Counted from the stretch's first letter, positions 53,585 to 62,742 are shown. The stretch is 64,000 nucleotides of DNA from Chitinophaga sp. H8 (GCF_040567655.1 NZ_JBEXAC010000001.1:2232001-2296000); one strand, 5' to 3'. Numbers and translations: made by a program. The notes: a model not told the origin generated them from the sequence alone.

Positions 53585-56269
53585 TTATGCTTTCTTTCCA
53601 CCCTTTGTTCCTTTTTTTGGTGCTGCAGCTTTCGTTTTGGCAGATGCGGCCTTTTTCTTACCGGCTACTCCTTCTTTTGCTACAGATTGCCCGGTCTTTT
53701 TGACGGCAGCCGTCTTTTTCGCCGTACTTCCGGATGTAGCGGCAGTGCTGGTTTGGGCTTTTGCAGCAGCTTTGACACTGTCTGCCGATGCTTTCTTGGT
53801 AACAGCTGCCACCGTTTTTCCTTTTTTCGCTGGTTGGACTGCGGCGGCTACCTCTTTTGCTTTTAGCGCTTTCACTTTTTTCGCTACTGATACGGCTACC
53901 TCTTGCGCTACCGGTACCGCTTTTGTTTTATCTTTCTTCGCTTTCTTCTCTACCGGAACAGCGGCTGGTGCTACTGGTGCAGTCTTTTTCTTTGCCTTCT
54001 TCTCTTGCTTAGCTGAAGGAGCGGCTCCCGCCGGTTTTATTTCCGGTGGTGTATCTGTTATTGTTTTTATTACAGGCGCCACCTCTGTTGTAGCTGGAAA
54101 GACCACTTCCCTTTTTATTTCTTCAATATGCTTAGGTGCAATACTTTCCTTGATCTCTTCTGCTACCGGTTGTGTAGGTCTTTTGTCACGGTATTCCCAC
54201 TTGCCACCGCCCGCACTGCCTTTCTTGCGGCCTTTGTCTAGCCCGCGCTTGTTGCCCGATTCCTTTTTCCGGCGCCCTTCTTCCCTGCGTTTACCTTGCT
54301 GAGGTACTGGCTGGCCATTGGTCAGTTCATCTTCCAGGTCATAGTCCAGTTGTCTTTTAGCCAGGTTGGCAGACACCACCCTTATTTTTACCTTTTCGCC
54401 TATACGGTATTTTTTACCGGTATGTAATCCTATCAACGCATACTCTGAATCAGAGAACATGAACTCGTCTTTCGTCATCAGGTTATGGATACTTACCAGC
54501 CCCTCACATTTTGTGTCTACCGTTTCTACCCAGAAGCCAAAATGTGCCACCCCACTTACCACGCCATCAAAGGTATCTCCAATGAACTGTTGCATATATT
54601 CTACCTGCTTATACTTGTTGGCCGCCCTTTCTGCATCCATGGCTTTACGCTCCATCTCGGAAGCATGTTTGCACTTACGTTCCATTTGCTTATCGGGGAC
54701 AATATTACCGGCCAGGCATTGTTCCACTACCCGGTGTACCATTACATCAGGATAGCGGCGTATGGGGGAAGTAAAGTGACAATAGTCTTCAAATCCCAAT
54801 CCATAGTGCCCTACATTATCCACCGTATAAATAGCCTTTGCCATTGTACGGATCCCCAGGGTTTCCAGCACATGCTGCTCCGGCTTTCCTTTTACCAGCT
54901 GCAACATCTGATTAAAGGAACGTGCAATGCTTTCCGGGGTATGCAGGTCAAACTTATATCCAAACTTGCTGGCAAACACCGCAAATACTTTCAGCTTTTC
55001 TTCATCAGGCGTATCATGCACCCGGTATGGAAATGGTACGGGCAGCTTATTCACTTTTATTCTGGACACATACTCTGCTACGGTACGGTTGGCCAGCAGC
55101 ATAAACTCTTCAATCAGCTGATGGGCTTCCTTACTTTCCTTGATCACAATACCAACAGGCTTACCGGTTTCGTCCAGCTTAAAACGCACCTCCTGGGAGG
55201 AAAAGTTAATAGCACCATGTACAAACCGCTGCTTACGCAGGGTTTGTGCAATCTTATTCAACAGCAGTACTTCCTCTTCAAAAGGTCCTTCTCCCTTTTC
55301 AATGACTTCCTGTACTTCTTCGTAGGTAAAGCGATGTTTGGAATGGATAACCGTCCGGCCAATCCAGTGTTGTTTTACCTCTCCCGCCTCATTCATCTGG
55401 AAGATGGCAGAAAAGGTAAGCTTATCTTCGTGCGGCCGGAGTGAACACAATTCGTTGGAGATCTTTTCCGGCAGCATGGGCAAAACACGATCAGGCAGAT
55501 ACACAGATGTAGCCCGCTTTTCCGCCTCTTTATCCAGTTCTGTGCCAGGTACCACATAATGACTTACATCTGCAATGTGTACCCCTATTTCATAATGTCC
55601 ATTCTTTAATTTCCGGATAGAGAGGGCATCGTCAAAATCTTTGGCATCCGCAGGGTCAATCGTAAAGGTGAGGATTTTACGGCAGTCTTTGCGGGCTGCC
55701 AGCACCTCTCTGGAAATATCTTCCTGGAGTAAGTCCAGTTCTGCCAGCACTTCTTTCGGGAAGTTAAGCGGGAACCCGCTCTCTATCAGGATCTCTTTCA
55801 TGGCCAGGTCGTTGGTATCGCTGGCATCCAGGATCTCTACAATTTCGCCTACCGGCTTGCGCGACTGCTCTCCCCAGGCTACAATTTTCACCACTGCCTT
55901 ATCACCACTTTTGGCTTCACCCAGGGCATTGGCAGGTATATAAATATCCGGCATGAACATCCCTTTTTCAGGAATAAGGAAAGCAAAATTTTTGCTTACC
56001 TGTAGCGTACCGGTAAATTCTGTCTTTTTTCGTTTAAGAACATCCGTTACCACCCCTTCCATTCGGCCCATGCCTTTGGCCTGCCGGATCACATCCACCA
56101 GCACTTCATCTCCATCCAGGGCGGTATTCAGGTTCTTTTGCTTTACCATGATATCTTTGGTAAGCCCTTCCACGATTACAAAGGCCATACCGGAGCGGGT
56201 TAACTCTACAGCACCTTTATAGGTTTTCTTTTGACTGCTGCTCTTTTTATCTTTCTTCTTTTTACTCAT
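53585..56269 (-). CDS. rnr: Ribonuclease R with a long histone-H1-like C-terminal tail
   Basis: 894 residues. Cold-shock domains ~60-150, the RNB catalytic domain from ~190 with DPADAKDFDD at 205-214 (metal Asp residues), HIADVSHYV and the late SPIRRYPDVMVHRVVEQ, then an S1 domain (GDTFDGVVSGVAHFGFWV) up to ~650. Residues ~655-894 are a ~240-residue low-complexity tail made of Lys, Ala, Pro and Val (KKAKKKTAPVAPAAVP-like), like H1/HctB nucleoid proteins. E. coli RNase R has a basic tail too but only ~90 residues. The 3'-5' exonuclease degrades structured RNA; the tail may bind RNA or the ribosome. Confidence 0.95.
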   Translation of the reverse strand: MSKKKKDKKSSSQKKTYKGAVELTRSGMAFVIVEGLTKDIMVKQKNLNTALDGDEVLVDVIRQAKGMGRMEGVVTDVLKRKKTEFTGTLQVSKNFAFLIPEKGMFMPDIYIPANALGEAKSGDKAVVKIVAWGEQSRKPVGEIVEILDASDTNDLAMKEILIESGFPLNFPKEVLAELDLLQEDISREVLAARKDCRKILTFTIDPADAKDFDDALSIRKLKNGHYEIGVHIADVSHYVVPGTELDKEAEKRATSVYLPDRVLPMLPEKISNELCSLRPHEDKLTFSAIFQMNEAGEVKQHWIGRTVIHSKHRFTYEEVQEVIEKGEGPFEEEVLLLNKIAQTLRKQRFVHGAINFSSQEVRFKLDETGKPVGIVIKESKEAHQLIEEFMLLANRTVAEYVSRIKVNKLPVPFPYRVHDTPDEEKLKVFAVFASKFGYKFDLHTPESIARSFNQMLQLVKGKPEQHVLETLGIRTMAKAIYTVDNVGHYGLGFEDYCHFTSPIRRYPDVMVHRVVEQCLAGNIVPDKQMERKCKHASEMERKAMDAERAANKYKQVEYMQQFIGDTFDGVVSGVAHFGFWVETVDTKCEGLVSIHNLMTKDEFMFSDSEYALIGLHTGKKYRIGEKVKIRVVSANLAKRQLDYDLEDELTNGQPVPQQGKRREEGRRKKESGNKRGLDKGRKKGSAGGGKWEYRDKRPTQPVAEEIKESIAPKHIEEIKREVVFPATTEVAPVIKTITDTPPEIKPAGAAPSAKQEKKAKKKTAPVAPAAVPVEKKAKKDKTKAVPVAQEVAVSVAKKVKALKAKEVAAAVQPAKKGKTVAAVTKKASADSVKAAAKAQTSTAATSGSTAKKTAAVKKTGQSVAKEGVAGKKKAASAKTKAAAPKKGTKGGKKA

Positions 56270-56399
56270 TTCTCGTCATATAAAAGGTAATTGTAAAACA
56301 AGCTACGAACCATCAGCTTTATGCCGGAGCTTATTGTTTTGCCGGAAGCTATGAGCATACGTAAAAGCTCACAGCACGTAGCTGGCAGCCCGCAGATGA

Positions 56400-57485
56400 T
56401 TACGCTATGCTCCCTTCTATTGTATTGGTATTACGTACTACGTAATCTAAAATAAAATTATTAAATGAAATATCCTCTCCAAAAAGGAATGCTATTTCTA
56501 CGGGCATTACTGCGATGGACAGGTTTTTTGTTTGCATTGCTTCTTTTAACAGATGTAGCCTCACGGCATCTTTTTCGGTGGTAATCACTAGTTTTTCATT
56601 TCCTGGCAGCGCTTCCAGCTCTTTCTTTATCTTTTCCAGGTCACTATCCATATAGTAGTAATGATCGGGAAAAGAGAGCAGGAACACATTGTCATTCTGC
56701 TCCTTCAGGTATTGTACCAGCGGTTCCGGTCTGGCAATACCACATACCAGTAGTATGGTTTTACCGGCGGTGATAGTTACCGGCTCATGGGTAATCATAT
56801 CATACGGCGTTCCGTATTGCAAGGTAGTGAAAAATAACTGCTGGTGCGGCAACGGGTTGATTTCCTGTGTTATGGAGGCTTTTTCAGCTATGGACAACCC
56901 CGGCGGGCACTTGGAAACAATGATGCAATCCGCCCGGTGATATCCCTTCCGGTCTTCCCGCAAACGGCCGAAAGGCACCACATGATCCCTGGTAAATAAC
57001 CGGTTATAATCCGTGATCATCACGTTCATCCCCGGCTTAATGGAACGGTGCTGAAAAGCATCGTCCAGCAGCACTACCTGGGTTTCGGGCAGCTCTCCCA
57101 GCAATTGAGGGATGGCCAGCATCCGCTCCTCTCCCACACAAACGGTAATATCAGGAAACTTTTCATGAAACTGCATCGGCTCATCGCCGATATGGGCAGC
57201 TGTACTTTGTGCGTTGGCCAGTATATACCCGCTGGTACGCCGGTTATATCCCCGGCTCAGGGTGGCCACCCGGTACGTATCTTTCAGTAACCGGATCAGG
57301 TACTCCACATGGGGGGTCTTTCCTGTGCCTCCCACCGACAGATTACCCACGGCAATCGTGGGTACGTCAAATTCTACTGCCGTCAATACTCCATTATCAT
57401 ACAGGCGGTTACGTATCCACATGATCATACCATACAGGAGGGAAAAGGGATATAATAAAAACTTAAAATATTGCAACACTTTCAT
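56400..57485 (-). CDS. lpxK: Tetraacyldisaccharide 4'-kinase
   Basis: 361 residues. An N-terminal membrane helix (FKFLLYPFSLLYGMIMWIR) precedes the P-loop VGNLSVGGTGKTPHVEYL (48-57) that LpxK enzymes share, then LSRGYNRRTSG, IGDEPMQF, and LLDDAFQHRSI. It phosphorylates the lipid A precursor at the inner membrane, so the organism makes lipid A. It lies after the 5-formyl-THF ligase gene with 47 bp between and may be cotranscribed. Confidence 0.95.
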   Translation of the reverse strand: MKVLQYFKFLLYPFSLLYGMIMWIRNRLYDNGVLTAVEFDVPTIAVGNLSVGGTGKTPHVEYLIRLLKDTYRVATLSRGYNRRTSGYILANAQSTAAHIGDEPMQFHEKFPDITVCVGEERMLAIPQLLGELPETQVVLLDDAFQHRSIKPGMNVMITDYNRLFTRDHVVPFGRLREDRKGYHRADCIIVSKCPPGLSIAEKASITQEINPLPHQQLFFTTLQYGTPYDMITHEPVTITAGKTILLVCGIARPEPLVQYLKEQNDNVFLLSFPDHYYYMDSDLEKIKKELEALPGNEKLVITTEKDAVRLHLLKEAMQTKNLSIAVMPVEIAFLFGEDISFNNFILDYVVRNTNTIEGSIA

Positions 57486-57532
57486 GGGTCATCATTTATT
57501 TGGACACAGGATCAATAGTCCTGCCAGTATAT

Positions 57533-58117
57533 TTATTGTTTAAACTGATAAATCTTATGAGGCGTAACCACCGTTTGCAGCGGCACATCCCAGGCGTCCA
57601 GGGCAGTGATCAAAGGTACCGGTTCAAACAGGGATAAACCGATGGTCCGCGTATCAGTACGGCAAGCCGCCAGAAACTGGTCATACATGCCTTTGCCATA
57701 GCCAATACGTTGTCCGGTTTCATCAAAGGCCAACAGGGGTACAAATACCAGGTCTATATCTCCTGCTTCCAGCAATTTGCCATCTGCCGGTTCAGGTATC
57801 CCATACTTACTTTTAATCAGCACGGTATCCTCCTCCCATAAAAAGTGAGTCAGGGTACCCGTTTCCATACAGGTCTTCGATAAGGCCCACTGCATAGCCG
57901 GATAAGCACTGCGCAGGTATTCCAATAGCAACCAGGTATTTACCTCCTTCTTTTCCGCAATGGGCAAAAAGATATGCGCCAGTGCCACCTGCCGGTAATC
58001 CAGGCGTTTGCAATTATCCAGCAACTGCCGGTTCAGTGCTGCCGCCTCCTCATCGGGCAGGTTCAGGCGTAATTCCAGGAAATGTTTTCGTATATCCTTT
58101 TTTGTGGTCATGCTCAT
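57533..58117 (-). CDS. 5-formyltetrahydrofolate cyclo-ligase family protein
   Basis: 194 residues. Conserved parts are KKDIRKHFLELR at the start, IFLPIAEKKEVNTW (ATP and substrate site), DLVFVPLLAFDETGQRIGYGKGMYDQFL near 128-155, the family signature with GYGKGxYD. It turns 5-formyl-THF into 5,10-methenyl-THF with ATP. The ATG overlaps the bioD stop (ATGA), so the two are translationally coupled, though they serve different pathways. Confidence 0.93.
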   Translation of the reverse strand: MSMTTKKDIRKHFLELRLNLPDEEAAALNRQLLDNCKRLDYRQVALAHIFLPIAEKKEVNTWLLLEYLRSAYPAMQWALSKTCMETGTLTHFLWEEDTVLIKSKYGIPEPADGKLLEAGDIDLVFVPLLAFDETGQRIGYGKGMYDQFLAACRTDTRTIGLSLFEPVPLITALDAWDVPLQTVVTPHKIYQFKQ

Positions 58118-58761
58118 TTTTCCATTATTTCCTGCAACCGTGGTAACAGTTCGCTGGCACAGCTTTTTACAAAAGCTGCATCCACCCGTGACGTAAAAGG
58201 AATACGCCCTATTTGTGGTATTCCGGACCAGCGTACCACCTCGCTTTCATTGGTATGATAATCACCGGTGAAGATCCATCCGGCTACCGGTATCGCTTCA
58301 TACCTGAGCACTTTAGCCGTCAGCATGGCATGATTAATACTGCCCAGGTAGTTTTGAGCCACAATAATAACAGGGATCTGCAAATGTTTGATCACTTCCA
58401 GGGTAAACACATTTTCATGAAGGGGTACCATCAGGCCGCCTGCCCCCTCCATAATCAAATATCTGCCAGCTGGCTGCAGTGCAGCTGCCTGTGTGTAAAT
58501 TCTTTCCGGCTCAATGATTACCTCCTCTAAACGGGCAGCCAGATGAGGCGATGCCGGTTCCTTCAGGCGGTACGCTTCAGGATGGCATACGGATACCTTA
58601 TTCGTCAATAACCGCTGTACCGTTTCCGTATCGGTTCCTTCATCCAGTCCGCTTTGTACAGGTTTCCAGTAATCGGCCTGCAGCGCCTCTGTAACACAGG
58701 CTGCCGTTACCGTCTTACCTACTCCCGTACCTATTCCTGTAATAAATACACTCCTGCTCAT
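58114..58761 (-). CDS. bioD: Dethiobiotin synthetase
   Basis: 215 residues from the ATG at 58761 (MSRSVFITGIGTG); a TTG at 58770 opens the longer frame but is less likely. P-loop GIGTGVGKTVTAA, KPVQSG, EGAGGLMVPL and SINHAMLTAKVL are typical of BioD. It closes the ureido ring in biotin synthesis. bioA, bioB, bioF are not in the window, so this gene is detached from any biotin cluster here. A TAnnTTTG box sits at 58768-58775 on the minus strand, so the transcript could start at or near the ATG. Confidence 0.92.
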   Translation of the reverse strand: MSRSVFITGIGTGVGKTVTAACVTEALQADYWKPVQSGLDEGTDTETVQRLLTNKVSVCHPEAYRLKEPASPHLAARLEEVIIEPERIYTQAAALQPAGRYLIMEGAGGLMVPLHENVFTLEVIKHLQIPVIIVAQNYLGSINHAMLTAKVLRYEAIPVAGWIFTGDYHTNESEVVRWSGIPQIGRIPFTSRVDAAFVKSCASELLPRLQEIMEK

Positions 58762-58806
58762 AGGCAGCAAAGATAAAAGAATTGGGTTACGGTACGTTAG
58801 GGGAAA

Positions 58807-59340
58807 TTAAAAGCGGAAAGTAGTATGCAATAAGTCGGAGTTAAGATGCCCTATTGCTTTGGGAAGTGGGTCAAAACTGTTATTACGCAAACGATATCCA
58901 TGTACAGCCTTGCTTTGGGGATCAACGATCCAGTATTCCTGCACCCCACAACGCTCATACACCATCTTTTTTTGCTGCAGGTCAAACCTGGCGGTAGACG
59001 GAGAAAGGATTTCTATTACCAGATCCGGCGCACCATGCAACCCGTTCTTTTCGATCAGGTGCAACCGCTCATTACTGATAAAAACAATATCCGGTTGAAA
59101 AACATTCTCCTCATCCAGATACACATCATAAGGGGCAATACGTGCTTCTCCGAGTTCATGTTCGTCAATATGATTTGACAATAACACGAAAAGCTTACCA
59201 ACTATTTTTTGGTGGATTTCCAATGGGGCGGGGGACACAAACAAACAATTTTCGATCACCTGAGCCAGGGTGCCTTCAGGAAGACTGTTGAATACCTCCA
59301 TGATATTGCGGGGTGGCCTTTCCATAATTGCAACGCTCAT
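58807..59340 (-). CDS. Uma2 family endonuclease (DUF820)
   Basis: 177 residues. The PD-(D/E)XK-like nuclease core is seen in FQPDIVFIS (Asp near residue 99), APDLVIEILSPST (Glu near 121) and QKKMVYERCGVQEYWIVDP (Lys). The N-terminus has the usual helical part (EVFNSLPEGTLAQVIENCLFV). Uma2 proteins are very common in cyanobacteria and some Bacteroidota; their role is unclear. A strong promoter lies directly upstream. Confidence 0.9.
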   Translation of the reverse strand: MSVAIMERPPRNIMEVFNSLPEGTLAQVIENCLFVSPAPLEIHQKIVGKLFVLLSNHIDEHELGEARIAPYDVYLDEENVFQPDIVFISNERLHLIEKNGLHGAPDLVIEILSPSTARFDLQQKKMVYERCGVQEYWIVDPQSKAVHGYRLRNNSFDPLPKAIGHLNSDLLHTTFRF

Positions 59341-59358
59341 ATAATTTTAAGCTTTAAA

Positions 59359-59390
59359 CAAAAATAATTCTTTTCAGTCACACCCCCAAA
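59359..59390 (-). promoter_or_regulatory. Promoter of the Uma2-like gene
   Basis: On the minus strand TTTG (59387-59390) and TATTTTTG (59359-59366) are 20 bp apart, an almost ideal match to the Bacteroidota TTTG-N(17-23)-TAnnTTTG form. The start codon is 19 bp downstream of the -7 box. Confidence 0.6.
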
Positions 59391-59454
59391 TCATTCCCCT
59401 GCCCTTTCGTCCCACAATTATCTTACTTTCGCTGAAGTACAATCACTGGTTATT

Positions 59455-60813
59455 ATGAAATATTGCGAAAACATACTTCAAACGATCGGCAACACCCCAT
59501 TGGTAAAGCTCAACCGCGTAGCAGCAGCACTGCCCTGCCCGGTGTTTGCAAAAGTGGAATTCTTTAATCCCGGCAACTCTATCAAGGACCGTATGGCTAT
59601 TAAAATGGTGGAAGTAGCAGAACAGCAGGGACTGTTGAAGCCCGGCGGCACCATTATTGAAGGCACCTCCGGCAATACCGGTATGGGCCTGGCACTGGCA
59701 GCAGTGATCAAAGGCTATAAATGTATTTTTACTACTACTGATAAACAATCCAAAGAAAAAGTAGACATCCTCAAAGCAGTAGGTGCAGAAGTAATTGTAT
59801 GCCCTACCAACGTAGAACCGGATGATCCTAAATCATACTACTCCGTAGCACGCCGCCTGGCAAAAGAAATCCCGAATTCATTTTATGTGAATCAATATGA
59901 TAACCTGGCCAACCGCGATGCACATTATGAACAAACCGGTCCGGAAATATGGGAACAAACGGATGGAAAGATCACCCACCTGGTAGTAGCTACCGGCACA
60001 GGTGGTACCATTACCGGTACCGGCAAATACCTGAAAGAAAAAAATCCGGCTATTCAGGTATGGGCCATCGACAGCTACGGCTCCCTGCTGAAAAAATTCC
60101 ATGAAACCGGTGAACTGGATATGAGTGAAGTATATCCGTACATCACGGAAGGCATTGGGGAAGACTTTGTGCCACAGAACTATGATATGTCCATCATCGA
60201 CCACTTTGAAAAAGTAACGGATAAGGATGGCGCCGTAATGGCCCGGCGCATTTCTAAAGAAGAAGGCATTTTTGTGGGTTACTCCGCAGGCTCCGCCCTG
60301 GCAGGTATTGTACAGCTGAAAGATCAATTAAAACCCACCGACCTGGTTGTAGTCGTGTTTCATGACCACGGCAGCCGGTATGTAGGAAAAGTGTATAATG
60401 ATCAATGGATGATGGAGCGCGGTTTCCTCGATGTAAAAACGGTAAAAGATGTGGTGAATGCTAGACGTAATGTACCACTGGTAACAATTGGCCCGGATGA
60501 AAAAGTAAGTGATGCCATTGCCAAGATGAAGAAATTTGATATTGAGCATATTCCCGTTTTACTTAACAATGAAGTAATAGGCGCTATTTCTGAAAACGGG
60601 CTTTTCAGTAAACTGATTGATGATGCCCACCTGAAAGATGCCCTGATCCGAAACATTATGCAACCAGCTTTTCCGCAGGTAAGCCTGGAAACACCTATCG
60701 AAAAACTGTCTGTATATATCAACAAAGAGAACGGTGCGGTGCTTACCAAAGACGATAGCGGTAATTATCATATCGTTACCAAATACGACATTATCCAGGC
60801 ATTGGGCAACTAA
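59455..60813 (+). CDS. Cystathionine beta-synthase (PLP domain plus CBS pair)
   Basis: 452 residues. PLP lysine K44 in NSIKDRMA, the GTSGNTGMGLA loop and the GTGGTITGTG phosphate loop define a fold-type II enzyme. Residues ~335-452 contain two CBS domains (VTIGPDEKVSDAIAKM, IEHIPVLLNNEVIG, VSLETPIEKLSVYI), which bind AdoMet or adenine nucleotides in regulated CBS. It joins serine and homocysteine; some relatives are cysteine synthases, so the true activity could be either. It is followed by a hairpin. Confidence 0.9.
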   Translation: MKYCENILQTIGNTPLVKLNRVAAALPCPVFAKVEFFNPGNSIKDRMAIKMVEVAEQQGLLKPGGTIIEGTSGNTGMGLALAAVIKGYKCIFTTTDKQSKEKVDILKAVGAEVIVCPTNVEPDDPKSYYSVARRLAKEIPNSFYVNQYDNLANRDAHYEQTGPEIWEQTDGKITHLVVATGTGGTITGTGKYLKEKNPAIQVWAIDSYGSLLKKFHETGELDMSEVYPYITEGIGEDFVPQNYDMSIIDHFEKVTDKDGAVMARRISKEEGIFVGYSAGSALAGIVQLKDQLKPTDLVVVVFHDHGSRYVGKVYNDQWMMERGFLDVKTVKDVVNARRNVPLVTIGPDEKVSDAIAKMKKFDIEHIPVLLNNEVIGAISENGLFSKLIDDAHLKDALIRNIMQPAFPQVSLETPIEKLSVYINKENGAVLTKDDSGNYHIVTKYDIIQALGN

Positions 60814-60840
60814 TACGCCCATGAATACATTATAACAACA

Positions 60841-60879
60841 GGCTGACTGAAAGTAATAACAATGCACTTTTGGTCAGCC
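60841..60879 (+). terminator. Hairpin after the cystathionine beta-synthase gene
   Basis: GGCTGAC (60841-60847) and GTCAGCC (60873-60879) pair perfectly; extending inward gives a 13-bp stem (60841-60853 with 60867-60879) with two mismatches around a 13-nt loop. There is no clear T run after it. Confidence 0.5.
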
Positions 60880-60915
60880 TATTATAAACAGTGACAAGCC
60901 TTCTAAAAATTTTCC

Positions 60916-61734
60916 TTGCCCATCCGCTATTATACAGATCAGTTACACCGGGAGGTAAAGATCCCGCTCCTACCACAGCGGATTATTTCGCTGGTACCTT
61001 CCCAGACTGAATTGTTATATGATCTTGGCTTATCCACTGAAGTGGTGGGTATTACCAAATTTTGTGTGCATCCGGACAGCTGGTTCAGGAGTAAAACACG
61101 TATAGGCGGCACCAAGGATGTTCATTTCGACAGGATCCGGGCCCTGGCACCAGACCTGATCATTGCCAACAAGGAAGAAAACCGGCAGGACCAGATCGAA
61201 ACACTGGCACAGGAATTTCCTGTATGGATCAGCAACATACAATCCCTGGAAGAGGCACTGGAGATGATTAATGGTATTGGGGAAATTACCGGCCGCACCG
61301 CATCAGCCATCCCCCTTGTTCAACAGATCCGGGAAAACTTTGCCAGCCTGCACAACATGATTCCTCCTTCCCCCGAAAAAGCAGTTCCCACCGTAGCCTA
61401 TTTTATCTGGCGCGATCCCTGGATGGTAGCTGGCGGAGATACTTTCATTCATGAAATGCTGCAAACCTGTGGGTTTAAAAATGCGTTTGCCCATATTCAC
61501 CGTTATCCGGAAACGAACCTGCAACAATTGCCAGCATATTTTCCAGCAAATACGACTCCGCTGGTATTCCTTTCTTCCGAGCCTTATCCCTTTAAAGAAA
61601 AACACATCGCCGAAATACAGGCGGTAATACCACATGCACAGATCAGGCTGGTAGATGGAGAGCTGTTTTCCTGGTATGGCAGCCGGCTGTTACATGCACC
61701 TGCCTACTTTAAGTCGTTGATCCATTCCCTATAA
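60916..61734 (+). CDS. BtuF-like helical-backbone metal receptor without signal peptide
   Basis: 272 residues from a TTG start; upstream of it an in-frame stop lies at 60904, and no ATG/GTG is in between. The body has IISLVPSQTELLYDLGLS, EVVGITKFCVHP, RIRALAPDLIIANKEEN, VFLSSEPYPFKEKH and a mid helix backbone, the fold of periplasmic cobalamin/iron-chelate binding proteins (PF01497). There is no export signal, so it should be cytoplasmic, unlike classic BtuF. Related signal-less forms exist in other Bacteroidota. The role is unknown. Confidence 0.8.
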   Translation: MPIRYYTDQLHREVKIPLLPQRIISLVPSQTELLYDLGLSTEVVGITKFCVHPDSWFRSKTRIGGTKDVHFDRIRALAPDLIIANKEENRQDQIETLAQEFPVWISNIQSLEEALEMINGIGEITGRTASAIPLVQQIRENFASLHNMIPPSPEKAVPTVAYFIWRDPWMVAGGDTFIHEMLQTCGFKNAFAHIHRYPETNLQQLPAYFPANTTPLVFLSSEPYPFKEKHIAEIQAVIPHAQIRLVDGELFSWYGSRLLHAPAYFKSLIHSL

Positions 61735-62178
61735 TTTCTCTTCCTGCTATTGCCCATTAACAAGGATTGGCACTATTCCCTCCTACTCACCCATTTAAGG
61801 TCATTGAGGTCATTTTTCCCTTCCAGCCTGGTGTCATTGGCCACTCCAGCTACCGCTCCATCTGTAAACACAACTCAGGATTTATTAACAAAAGGTGTAA
61901 ACCTATACCAGGACTAGACCAGGACTAGACCTGGGCCTATGTTTGCTTAGGGATATCCCGTAGATATCCCGTATATGTCCCGTATATATCCCGTAGATAT
62001 TCCGACAATGGTATTAGTCGGGATATCTATGGAACATCTCTGGGATATCTCCGGAGCATTACTGGGTTATTACCACATTTTCATGGAATCATCCTGGGCT
62101 GTTCATTGACTTTGGCAACCCTTTGACATTTTATTGCGTAACAGGAGGTACACGCATTATTCACGTTAAAACAACATT
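61735..62178. other. Intergenic region with short-period repeats
   Basis: 444 bp without a gene. It holds a double ACCAGGACTAG repeat (61907-61930) and an 11-bp tandem array with inverted copies (61953-62052). Confidence 0.6.
61953..62052. repeat. 11-bp minisatellite (ATATCCCGTAG) with inverted copies
   Basis: Five tandem units of 11 bp run from 61953 to 62007 (ATATCCCGTAG, ATATCCCGTAT, ATGTCCCGTAT, ATATCCCGTAG, ATATTCCGACA). GGGATATCT copies on the opposite strand follow at 62020-62028 and 62042-62050. The array can fold on itself. Confidence 0.75.
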
Positions 62179-62625
62179 ATGGAAAGAAGGGATTTTGTTA
62201 CCAACATCAGCCTGGCATTGGCCGTGGCTTGCACAGCAGGACTTTCCGCCTGCAGTAAAGGCGGCAGTGATACCCCCGCACCTAATCCGCCGTCCAATCC
62301 ACCGGGCGGAAATGCCAAACTGACGATCGACTTAAGCACGGACCTTAAAGCTGTGGGCGCATTTAAAATTTCAAATGGGGTGATCATCATCCGGACCGGC
62401 ACCGGCAATACTGCCGCTGCATTTTCTGCACTGTCCAGCACCTGCACCCATCAGGGATGTACAGTAGCCACCTACGATAGTAGTTCGGGGCTGATTGAGT
62501 GCAATGCCCCCTGCGGACATGGCAGCCGGTATACCGCTGGTGGCGCTGTTGCAACAGGGCCTGCTACCGCTGCCCTGGCAAAATATACTATCACCGTTTC
62601 AGGCAATACCCTCACTGTAAAATGA
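62179..62625 (+). CDS. Rieske-type 2Fe-2S lipoprotein with altered second cluster box
   Basis: 148 residues. The N-terminus has a twin-Arg-like motif (ERRDFV) and a lipobox LSAC (Cys25), so it may be a Tat-exported lipoprotein. Rieske box I is CTHQGC (C89, H91, C94). Box II should be C-P-C-H-G-S but reads C108-NAP-C112-G-H114-GS, with extra residues before the proline and between Cys and His. A cluster may still form using C112 or C108 with H114, or the protein may have lost it. No oxygenase or bc1 partner is near. Confidence 0.82.
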   Translation: MERRDFVTNISLALAVACTAGLSACSKGGSDTPAPNPPSNPPGGNAKLTIDLSTDLKAVGAFKISNGVIIIRTGTGNTAAAFSALSSTCTHQGCTVATYDSSSGLIECNAPCGHGSRYTAGGAVATGPATAALAKYTITVSGNTLTVK

Positions 62626-62734
62626 TGGTTTACAATTAATTAATGAATAGTTACCGGAGCACCTCCAGCGAAAAAAGTATGCGTTTGCGTTCGCTATAAA
62701 GCATATAGCGCTATAAATGTTCTTATTTACTTCT

Positions 62735-62742
62735 TATATTTG
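62735..62742 (+). promoter_or_regulatory. Putative -7 box before the aldolase gene
   Basis: TATATTTG is a full match to TAnnTTTG, 31 bp before the aldolase start. No TTG stands at the usual distance. Confidence 0.45.

Noticed and set aside
53373..54302. 309-codon rightward frame rich in Phe, Ala and Ser
   Set aside because: It is the antisense of the low-complexity Lys/Ala tail of RNase R; the composition comes from that repeat.
54485..55444. 319-codon rightward frame
   Set aside because: It lies opposite the conserved RNB domain of RNase R and matches no family.
58768..58775. Promoter box for bioD
   Set aside because: TATCTTTG on the minus strand matches the box but has no upstream TTG, and transcription would begin at the start codon; noted in the gene entry only.
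61953..62052. CRISPR array
   Set aside because: The repeats are 11 bp and directly adjacent, with no spacers and no cas genes.
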